A stretch of DNA of 55,323 nt from Acidobacteriota bacterium (GTDB lineage: Bacteria; Acidobacteriota; Aminicenantia; UBA2199): the NCBI GenBank assembly GCA_018897435.1, contig JAHIKI010000025.1, forward strand, positions 1 to 55,323, given 5' to 3'. Shown piece after piece: positions 34,067-41,206 of this stretch. Made by a program: the position numbers and the translations under genes. Under the pieces are notes generated by a model. That model made no database searches and was not told the origin of the DNA. It saw nothing but the letters and a program-made list of their open reading frames with translations. The first letter of the stretch is position 1, and the number at the start of each line of letters is the position of its first letter.

Positions 34067-34369
34067 TCAGATGCCGATCTCCTTGGTGATCTCGACAAAG
34101 CGGTTCCAGGGGATTGCCGGCCAGCTCTCGGCTTTCAGCGCCCCGTTGGCCCGGGTGATTAGCGACACCTTGGCCGCGGTCTCCTCGTTGGCGGCTTCGT
34201 AGATGTCCATGAAATCGTAGGGACCCAGCAGGGCGTAGTGCGCCTGCCACTTAACGTCGGGGCACAGCTTGGCCACTTTCTTTTTCCACTGCTTGCCGAT
34301 GGCCTCGCGCCGCTTCAGGTCGGCCGAAATTTCCGGGATCATCTTGGTCATTAAAATATATGTTCCCAT
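34067..34369 (-). CDS. GYD-domain protein
   Basis: 100 residues with a ferredoxin-like GYD fold: YILMTKMIPEISADLKRREAIGKQW, then HYALLGPYDFMDIYEAANEETAAKVSLI (GPYDF is the GYD-type motif). The family is small, soluble and of unknown function. GGGAGGTGG precedes the ATG. It stands alone between repeat-filled gaps. Confidence 0.8.
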   Translation of the reverse strand: MGTYILMTKMIPEISADLKRREAIGKQWKKKVAKLCPDVKWQAHYALLGPYDFMDIYEAANEETAAKVSLITRANGALKAESWPAIPWNRFVEITKEIGI

Positions 34370-34417
34370 CGTCCACCTCCCATTGGTTCGATTGTATGCC
34401 TTTATGGTAATTAGAAC

Positions 34418-34532
34418 AAGACTCAGTGATGCGTGAACGAGCTTCCCGTGATCAGTGATGAGTGATGAGAAAGATCAATAGCTCGAGCTATTGCCGCTAC
34501 TTATCACTCATCACTTATAACTCATTACGATA
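34418..34532. repeat. GTGATGAG-type inverted-repeat island
   Basis: The left arm (about 34424-34471) has CAGTGATGCGTGA and GATCAGTGATGAGTGATGAG. The right arm (about 34498-34530) has TTATCACTCATCACTTATAACTCATTACG. The centre AATAGCTCGAGCTATT is itself a perfect 16 bp palindrome. It is related to the island at 32822-32945. Confidence 0.6.
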
Positions 34533-34538
34533 GTGCGG

Positions 34539-37289
34539 CTAGAAGCTTCTCCCCGTCCTGATATATAGCCACCACTGTTTTTGCGGTCCGAAGCCGTACG
34601 CCGCGCCAAAAGCGAGGTCATAGGCCGCGGCGCCGCCGAAAGCCAGGCGCAGCACCATTTCGCCGCCGACGGAATAGGCTACCGGATGCGAATAATACTC
34701 GCTGGAGAGACGGCCCATGTCGAAAAATGGATTCAGCCAGATCCGGTCTAGACTGACGGCAGGCAAGATTGCTTTTTCGATCTTGAACAAGGGCAGGCGA
34801 TATTCCAGGTTGAACTGCCAGCCCCTGTCGCCCATGTAATATTCAGCGTCTAAGCCGCGAAGCAGCTTGAAAGGGCGGCTGTTTCCCAGTCCGCTTTCGG
34901 CCGTGAAGCCGCCCATGCTGAAGTAGTGGTTCCCTGCGTTCCAACTCCTGGCCAGGGCCAGGCGCCAGGCCAGCACGCCGGGACGGAAGAGAGGGATGTA
35001 TTGCCGCAGGTCGGCTTGGACATTGCGGTTGGACCAATGGTTACCCAGGCCGGCGGGGTGAACGGCGCCCTGCACAACGAGGCGGACGCCGTCCGACTGA
35101 GAGACCGAATCATAGTATTCACGGGCTGAGTTGAAGCTCAAGCCCAGGCGGAAGCCGTTGTAGCTGCCTGGAAACTCGAAAGTTCCCCAATCGTCAATGA
35201 CGGCGCGGCGCTCCGCGTGCAGGTCGGCATAGGCGTACAGCTGCGAGCGCTTGCGGATGCGCAGCGGCCATAGTGATACCAGCTTCAGTTCCTGGGTGCG
35301 TGAGGAATAGAAGTAATAATCTGTATTGTCGCTGTAAGAAAGCGACAGGGTCGGGAACAGCCCGTCGTAAACATAACTGAATAAGAAATTGGCGCGTTGG
35401 CTGGAAAAGCCGTAGTAGCCTTCCAGGCTGTAGCTATGGACACCCAATGCGTCCTGGCCGCCGGTCAAGATACCGGCCTGGAATTCGTCGCCTCCCATGC
35501 GCCAGGCCGGGGCCCACCAGCGCGGTAGCAGGTCGCGCCAGAAGCGGTAGGGACGGGAGGGGGTGGAAGGCGCGGCAGGAGGGAATTCGGAAATTCCGGA
35601 TAACACGGTCATTTCCAATGGTGAAAAAGGCAGGTTCGCGATGCTGAGCTTGGATATTTCCTGGCCGCGGCCGCTGAAATAAGTGAAATACACGCATTTG
35701 CCGTCAACGGACAAGGCGAACTGCTGCAGTCCACTCAGGCGCGGATCGTCCAGAAAAAAGCTTTTGCCATGGGCCAGAGAAAATCCTGCGAGTCGCGTTG
35801 TTAGGGCTCCGGACTGGATGAAATAAAAATTCTGATTATCAAGCCAGCGGGGTTGGCGACAGTCGGATTCTTTTGCGGAAATGAATTTTAGCAAGTCTCC
35901 GGAGCTTGAAAAAACGCCGATTCCCCATGGTCCGCCCTCGGGCTTGACCGATGCGGAGAGGAGGCTTTGGTCGGGAGACAGGCTCAGTTGCGAGAGCCCG
36001 GTGAAGCCGCGGGAAAGAGTTTTTGCCGCTTGCTTGCCTGGGTCAAAAATAGCCAGGAAGAACTGTCCGTCGCGGCGCTGGACACAGAATATTTCGTTGG
36101 AATTTTCCTTTTTGACCGGTTGCGAGAGGCGTTGGCCGCGGGATAGCCTTTTCAAGTGCCGCTTTTGTATGTCAAACTCGTAGAGATCGGAAAAGTCGTT
36201 GAAGTTATGGAAATACTCCGAAGCGGATAGATAAATCCTATTTTCTTTTGCCGCGAAACTGAGGGAATTGACCTCGTCCAGCTTGAGCAGTGTCATTTCT
36301 TGGCCTGAACTCACATCCAGCATCACGACCGCGCCCCGGCCCCGATAATCGCGGTGGTAATAGGCCAGCCTGCCATTGCCCAGCGGGCAGGGGTATTGAT
36401 GTGAAAAACCGTCTTTGGTAAGGGGCTCGGGACCGGGAGCCAAGGCGGCGGTTTCGTCCACCGCCGGCAAATAGTTCCTGTATTCCTCCCAGAGCGTCGC
36501 CAGCGGCGCCCCGAAAGTTTTATTGAAATCGCGGCTGCTGCTGAGCAGGACCAGGCGGCTGGTCGCCCGCAACAGGTATTGCCTGAGGCTGGAGGCTCCG
36601 TATTTATCGGCTAAAAATTGCATGAACCCGGCGCCGAAAAGGTATTTGGCCGTGGGCCCGGGCCAGGCGGTCGGGGTGCCGCCTAGCCGCTGCCAGTCGG
36701 GGAACAGGTTGTCGCGGCGGGCCGCCCCCAGCATCAGCGCATAGGGCGGGTGGTTGAGGCGGCCGTCTTCCGTGAAGCGTGATTCGCCGTATACGGCCAG
36801 CCCTTCGATGACCCAGGACGGCAATTGCACGGCCGGATAAAGGGCCGGCTGGCTGCCGAACACCCGGCGCAGCATGAGGAACGGCTTGGCGGCGGAGTTC
36901 AGATTGAATATGTGGGTCAGCTCGTGGGTCAGGACCAGGTCGAGCCAGCTGCGCTTCGCGGCCAGTTGCGAATCGGGCGGCGGCTCGCTAAGGTTGACCC
37001 CGACCAGGTTGAAGGGGAAAAAAGTGGCAAAGCCGTTGGCCTGGTCGGTACTGTCATCGAGGATGATGCGTATCCTGCCCCGGGGTTGGTCGCGCCAGAA
37101 GGCAACCAGTTTTTCATAAGCGCTTTCGGCCCCGGCCAGCGCGGTTTCGGCCTGCTGCCAACACTCGGCAGGAAAGATGATCGTGATAGCGCCGCGGTGG
37201 ATCTCACGCCACTGCAGGTTGGGCGGGTATTTGGCCGCCGCGAGCGTTAAACAGGCCAGCCAGAGGATGGTGAAAAATTTATTTTTCAA
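34539..37289 (-). CDS. Outer-membrane Peptidase-MA-like / propeller / beta-barrel protein
   Basis: 916 residues. After a signal peptide, a gluzincin-type domain carries HELTH (about 122-126) with a downstream Glu in WVIEGLAVYGES, the pattern of Peptidase MA metalloproteases. A TolB-like propeller follows (about 290-570). The C-terminal 300 residues look like a BamA-type 16-strand barrel (alternating aromatic strands, ending in IRTGRSF with terminal Phe). The first codon is TTG at 37289, overlapping the galE stop (TTGA). It probably sits in the outer membrane as a surface or periplasmic protease. The substrate is unknown. Confidence 0.78.
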   Translation of the reverse strand: MKNKFFTILWLACLTLAAAKYPPNLQWREIHRGAITIIFPAECWQQAETALAGAESAYEKLVAFWRDQPRGRIRIILDDSTDQANGFATFFPFNLVGVNLSEPPPDSQLAAKRSWLDLVLTHELTHIFNLNSAAKPFLMLRRVFGSQPALYPAVQLPSWVIEGLAVYGESRFTEDGRLNHPPYALMLGAARRDNLFPDWQRLGGTPTAWPGPTAKYLFGAGFMQFLADKYGASSLRQYLLRATSRLVLLSSSRDFNKTFGAPLATLWEEYRNYLPAVDETAALAPGPEPLTKDGFSHQYPCPLGNGRLAYYHRDYRGRGAVVMLDVSSGQEMTLLKLDEVNSLSFAAKENRIYLSASEYFHNFNDFSDLYEFDIQKRHLKRLSRGQRLSQPVKKENSNEIFCVQRRDGQFFLAIFDPGKQAAKTLSRGFTGLSQLSLSPDQSLLSASVKPEGGPWGIGVFSSSGDLLKFISAKESDCRQPRWLDNQNFYFIQSGALTTRLAGFSLAHGKSFFLDDPRLSGLQQFALSVDGKCVYFTYFSGRGQEISKLSIANLPFSPLEMTVLSGISEFPPAAPSTPSRPYRFWRDLLPRWWAPAWRMGGDEFQAGILTGGQDALGVHSYSLEGYYGFSSQRANFLFSYVYDGLFPTLSLSYSDNTDYYFYSSRTQELKLVSLWPLRIRKRSQLYAYADLHAERRAVIDDWGTFEFPGSYNGFRLGLSFNSAREYYDSVSQSDGVRLVVQGAVHPAGLGNHWSNRNVQADLRQYIPLFRPGVLAWRLALARSWNAGNHYFSMGGFTAESGLGNSRPFKLLRGLDAEYYMGDRGWQFNLEYRLPLFKIEKAILPAVSLDRIWLNPFFDMGRLSSEYYSHPVAYSVGGEMVLRLAFGGAAAYDLAFGAAYGFGPQKQWWLYIRTGRSF

Positions 37290-38302
37290 GGCTTGCCTGC
37301 GGCCAGCTTTTTCTCCCAGTTCCAGGCACTGGCTACGATCTCGTCCAGGCGGGGGACGCTCGGTTTCCAGCCCAGTTCGCGCCCGATGGCGCCGGCGTCA
37401 GCCACCAGGGCGGCCGGGTCGCCGGGACGGCGGGCGGCATGGACCACGGGAAAATCGATGCCGGTAACCCTCTTGGCCGCGGCCACGACATCAAGGACCG
37501 AGTGGCCGATGCCGTAACCGCAGTTGAATACCCGACTCCCCTTATCGGACTTGAGGAAATCGAGCGCCAGCAAATGGGCTCCGGCCAGGTCGTCGACGTG
37601 GATGTAGTCGCGAATGGCCGTACCGTCGGGGGTCGGATAGTCGGTTCCGAACACTTCCAGCTTTGGGAACCGGCCCAGGGCGGTTTTCAGCGCCAGGGTA
37701 AGCAGGTGGGTGGGCTGGCGGTAGTCCTGGCCCAGCCGCGCCTGGCGGTCGGCGCCGGCGGCGTTGAAATAGCGTAGGGCTACGTAATGAAAGCCGGGGT
37801 TGGCGGCGGCGGCATCGCGCAGCAGCATTTCGCTGACCAGCTTGGAACCGCCGTAGGGGTTGATGGGCAGTAGCGGGGCTTTTTCGTCCACCGGGACCTT
37901 TTCGGGCATGCCGTAGACCGCGGCGGTCGAGGAGAAGATGAAGTTTTCCACCTTGTTTTCAAGGCAGGCCTTGATCAGGCGCAGGCAGTTGAACGAGTTG
38001 TTCTCATAATATTTCAGGGGCTGGCTGACCGATTCGCCTACCTGGATTGAGGCGGCAAAATGCATAACGCTGCGGATGGCGAATTTACGCAGGATCGAAC
38101 CGACCAGTTCGCTGTCGGCGACATCGCCGTGGATAAGTTCGCCGCAGAGCACGGCTTCGGGATGCCCTGAGGAAAGGTTGTCCAACACAACCGGGTAGTA
38201 GCCGCGTTCGCCCAGGTCGCGCACCACGTGTGAGCCGATGTAGCCGGCTCCGCCCGTGACCAGGATGGGTTCCCCCAGGTCGGTTTTTGCTTTCGCGTTC
38301 AT
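37286..38302 (-). CDS. galE: UDP-glucose 4-epimerase
   Basis: 338 residues, the usual GalE length. GGAGYIGS near the N-terminus binds NAD+, the SSTAAVYG segment carries the active-site serine region, and NPYGGSK provides the catalytic YxxxK. It interconverts UDP-glucose and UDP-galactose for glycan synthesis. A consensus promoter lies directly upstream with the -10 box 6 nt from the ATG and no ribosome binding site. The barrel/protease gene overlaps its stop. Confidence 0.94.
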   Translation of the reverse strand: MNAKAKTDLGEPILVTGGAGYIGSHVVRDLGERGYYPVVLDNLSSGHPEAVLCGELIHGDVADSELVGSILRKFAIRSVMHFAASIQVGESVSQPLKYYENNSFNCLRLIKACLENKVENFIFSSTAAVYGMPEKVPVDEKAPLLPINPYGGSKLVSEMLLRDAAAANPGFHYVALRYFNAAGADRQARLGQDYRQPTHLLTLALKTALGRFPKLEVFGTDYPTPDGTAIRDYIHVDDLAGAHLLALDFLKSDKGSRVFNCGYGIGHSVLDVVAAAKRVTGIDFPVVHAARRPGDPAALVADAGAIGRELGWKPSVPRLDEIVASAWNWEKKLAAGKP

Positions 38303-38308
38303 AAGGGC

Positions 38309-38337
38309 AGTATAAGCAATTGCCGCTTTTCAGTCAA
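38309..38337 (-). promoter_or_regulatory. Leaderless promoter of galE
   Basis: Minus strand TTGACT (38337-38332), 17 nt, TATACT (38314-38309), 6 nt, ATG (38302). It is the clearest leaderless promoter in the window; the 6 nt GCCCTT between -10 and ATG contains no Shine-Dalgarno. Confidence 0.75.
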
Positions 38338-38366
38338 GAAAAGCTGGTTGGGTGAGAGAATATCGG

Positions 38367-38400
38367 CGTAGGGCGTACGGTTGACGGTAGACGGTAAACG
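38367..38400. repeat. GACGGTTGACGGT-type repeat, copy 3
   Basis: GGCGTACGGTTGACGGTAGACGGTAAACG, related to 18663-18688 and to the reverse copy at about 32951-32990. Confidence 0.5.
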
Positions 38401-38419
38401 AGAAGAAAAAGTAAAGCAC

Positions 38420-38645
38420 CAATAATCAAGCACTAAATCCCAAATAAATTCCAAGCTCCAAATTCCAATGTCCCAAACCAAGAAGTAGATGGGTAGAAGG
38501 GTTAAAGGCAAATTGCACTTGTTCGATGCCATTGCTTTTGCCCCTTCAACTTGTCAACGAGTGTTTGTTCTCTTCGTTTTGGTCATTTGTCATTGGAATT
38601 TGGTGCATGTTTGTAATTTGGTGCTTGAGATTTGGAATTTTTCTT
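38420..38645. repeat. AAATTCCAA-type inverted-repeat island, copy 2
   Basis: The left arm (about 38428-38480) has AAATCCCAAATAAATTCCAAGCTCCAAATTCC. The centre has AGTAGATGGGTAGAAGGGTTAAAG and GCCCCTTCAACT...CAACGAGTG. The right arm (about 38576-38640) has GGTCATTTGTCATTGGAATTTGG and GAGATTTGGAATTT. It shares arm words and centre phrases with 29410-29662. No gene is seen in this 506 bp gap apart from the repeats and the promoter at 38730. Confidence 0.65.
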
Positions 38646-38729
38646 GAAACCCGCTATGCACTGTATGTCAATTTCTGCAATTTCGGATTTTTTTCTCTTT
38701 AAAAACCTATGAAAACGGGCTCTGAATCA

Positions 38730-38758
38730 TTGACATCAATGCCAATATTGATTATACT
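38730..38758 (+). promoter_or_regulatory. Sigma-70 promoter of the cDPGS-like/carbamate kinase operon
   Basis: TTGACA (38730-38735), 17 nt, TATACT (38753-38758). The leader is about 44 nt with AGGAGG before ATG 38809. Confidence 0.8.
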
Positions 38759-38808
38759 TATACTTCATTTCCACAACTTGAGAATAACTACACATACAGG
38801 AGGATTAG

Positions 38809-40122
38809 ATGCGAAACGCCTTAATCATGGGTGCTGCAGGAAGAGATTTTCATAATTTCAACACTTTTTTCCGGAGTAACCCGGACGTGCGGATAAAGGC
38901 ATTTACCGCCACGCAAATTCCCGATATCGCCGGCCGTAAATATCCCAAGGAACTGGCCGGGGAATATTATCCCCAGGGTATTCCCATTTACCCTGAAAGC
39001 GAACTGATTTCATTGATCAAAAAACTGGCTATCGAAGACGTTTATTTCGCCTACAGCGATGTCCGCCATACGTACGTCATGGACAAAGCCTCGGAAGTCA
39101 TGGCCGCCGGCGCCAATTTCATCCTGCTCGGACCCAGGGAAACCATGATCAAGAGCAGCAAGCCGGTGGTTTCGGTTTGCGCCGTGCGCACCGGTTGCGG
39201 CAAGAGCCAGACCACGCGCCATGTCAGCCAGATCCTGATAGGCATGGGCAAGAAAGTGGCCGCCGTCCGCCACCCCATGCCCTACGGCGACCTGGTGGCC
39301 CAGAAAGTGCAGAAGTTCGTCACCAAGGCCGACCTGCTCAAGCACAAGTGCACCATCGAGGAGATGGAGGAATATGAACCCCACATTGAGAACGGCGTCA
39401 TCGTCTTTGCCGGCGTTGATTACGGCGCCATCCTGCGCGAAGCCGAAAAAGTCGCCGATGTCATCCTCTGGGACGGCGGCAACAACGACTTCCCCTTTTA
39501 TAAGTCCGACCTGGAGATCGTGGTGGTCGACCCGCACCGGGCCGGGCACGAGCGCGAATATTACCCGGGTGAAGTCAATTTCCGCCGCGCCGACGTCATC
39601 GTCATCAACAAGATCGACACCGCCGACCTGGAAAACATCCTGGAAGTGCGGGACAATATCCGCGAGCTCAATCCCGGCGCCATCGTGGTCGATGCCGCTT
39701 CGCCTCTGCAGGTAAAGGACAGCGAGAAGATCCGCGGTAAGCGGGTGCTGGTCATCGAAGACGGTCCCACCCTGACCCACGGTGAAATGCAGTACGGGGC
39801 CGGTGTCATGGCGGCCGCGAAATACGGCGCCGCCGAATTGGTCGATCCCCGCGAATTCGCTGTGGGCACCATCGCCGAAACCTTCAAGAAATATCCCGAT
39901 ATCGGCGTGCTGCTTCCGGCCATGGGTTACGGCGCCAAGCAGATGAAGGACCTGGAAGCGACCATCAACAAAGTGCCCTGCGACCTGATCGTCATCGCCA
40001 CTCCCATCGACCTGGGCCGCATCGTCAAGTTCAAAAAACCCACGGTCCGCGTCGGCTACGAGCTTCAGGTGATCGGCAAGCCGACCCTGGAAGACATCCT
40101 GAAAAAGAAGTTCAAGAAATAG
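38809..40122 (+). CDS. Cyclic 2,3-diphosphoglycerate synthetase-like GTPase/ATPase
   Basis: 437 residues. The N-terminal 115 residues form a Rossmann-like domain (MGAAGRDFHNFN). A P-loop domain follows with RTGCGKSQ at about 127-134 and VINKID near 265. Archaeal cDPGS closes 2,3-diphosphoglycerate into a cyclic phosphoanhydride using ATP. Bacterial homologues of this length are common, but their substrate is not established. It starts a plus-strand run with carbamate kinase 74 bp downstream. That context hints at a role in acyl-phosphate or carbamoyl-phosphate metabolism, which is inference only. Confidence 0.82.
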   Translation: MRNALIMGAAGRDFHNFNTFFRSNPDVRIKAFTATQIPDIAGRKYPKELAGEYYPQGIPIYPESELISLIKKLAIEDVYFAYSDVRHTYVMDKASEVMAAGANFILLGPRETMIKSSKPVVSVCAVRTGCGKSQTTRHVSQILIGMGKKVAAVRHPMPYGDLVAQKVQKFVTKADLLKHKCTIEEMEEYEPHIENGVIVFAGVDYGAILREAEKVADVILWDGGNNDFPFYKSDLEIVVVDPHRAGHEREYYPGEVNFRRADVIVINKIDTADLENILEVRDNIRELNPGAIVVDAASPLQVKDSEKIRGKRVLVIEDGPTLTHGEMQYGAGVMAAAKYGAAELVDPREFAVGTIAETFKKYPDIGVLLPAMGYGAKQMKDLEATINKVPCDLIVIATPIDLGRIVKFKKPTVRVGYELQVIGKPTLEDILKKKFKK

Positions 40123-40196
40123 CGCCATAACCATTCGGTATGGGGTGGCCGTTATGATGGGAGCTGCGGCCCCGCTTAATTTTGGGTTGGGAGAAA

Positions 40197-41201
40197 ATGA
40201 GAAATAAACTTGCTTTGATCGCCTTCGGGGGCAATGCCATGCTGGAAGCCGGACAAAAGGGAACGGCCCGGGAACAGTACCGCAACGCCCAGAAAGCTGC
40301 CCAACTTATGGTCGAAATTATCCGTAAGGGCTATGAACTGATCATCGTCCACGGCAACGGCCCCCAGGTAGGCAACATCCTGCTACAGATGGAGGCGGCG
40401 GCCAATACCATCCCCGCTTTCCCCCTGGATGTTTGCGACGCCATGACCGAAGGCAGCATGGGCTATATGCTGGAACGGGCCATCCTCAACGAACTGCGCA
40501 AGCGCTCCATTGACAAGGAAGTGGCCACGGTACTGACCCAGGTGGTGGTGGACCGCGAGGACAAGGCTTTCCTGAAACCCACTAAGCCCATCGGCCCGTT
40601 TTACAACAGTTTCCGGGCCGCTCAATTGAAGAAAGAGAACAAGTGGCAGATGGTCGAGGACGCCGGACGCGGTTTCCGCCGCGTGGTGCCGTCGCCCCTG
40701 CCCATCGACATCATACCCAAGCGGGCCATCCGCTCCATGGTGGAAAGGGGGATTATCGTCATCGCCGCCGGCGGCGGCGGCATCCCGGTCTTTATCAATT
40801 CTTCTGGACTGATCGAAGGAGTCGAAGCGGTCATTGATAAGGACCATGCCTCGGCGCTGATCGCTAGGGAAGCCAAGGCCGAATTGTTTATCATCCTGAC
40901 CGGGGTGGAGCGGGTAGTAGAGAATTTCGGCATGGAGAACGCCCGTCCCATCGCGCGCATGGATGTGGACCAGGCACGGCGCCTGTTGGACCAAGGACAA
41001 TTTCCACCCGGTTCCATGGGTCCAAAGATCATCGCCGCCATCGATTACATCAACGGCGACGGCAGCGAAGTGCTGATCACCTCGGCCGAAAAGCTGAAGG
41101 CCGCCCTGGCCAACCGCTCCGGTACCATGATCGTCCGTAACCGGGCGGACATGAAAATTATGGGCGTGACCGCGGGCACAAAAATTTTAGAGGGGGAATA
41201 A
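40197..41201 (+). CDS. arcC: Carbamate kinase
   Basis: About 334 residues of the amino-acid-kinase fold. It begins NKLALIAFGGNAML, then VHGNGPQVGNILLQME, AAGGGGIPV and DKDHASALIA, all typical of ArcC. It makes ATP and carbamate from carbamoyl phosphate and ADP, the energy-yielding last step of arginine or agmatine or purine-derived ureide fermentation. No arginine deiminase or carbamoyltransferase gene is in the window. ATG 40197 follows GGGAG; a TTG at 40182 is less likely. Confidence 0.92.
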   Translation: MRNKLALIAFGGNAMLEAGQKGTAREQYRNAQKAAQLMVEIIRKGYELIIVHGNGPQVGNILLQMEAAANTIPAFPLDVCDAMTEGSMGYMLERAILNELRKRSIDKEVATVLTQVVVDREDKAFLKPTKPIGPFYNSFRAAQLKKENKWQMVEDAGRGFRRVVPSPLPIDIIPKRAIRSMVERGIIVIAAGGGGIPVFINSSGLIEGVEAVIDKDHASALIAREAKAELFIILTGVERVVENFGMENARPIARMDVDQARRLLDQGQFPPGSMGPKIIAAIDYINGDGSEVLITSAEKLKAALANRSGTMIVRNRADMKIMGVTAGTKILEGE

Positions 41202-41206
41202 ACAGA

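Noticed and set aside
39010-40134. 374-codon open frame antisense to the cDPGS-like gene
   Set aside because: Antisense shadow in GC-rich DNA; the plus-strand gene has a promoter, ribosome binding site and family motifs, the antisense frame has none.
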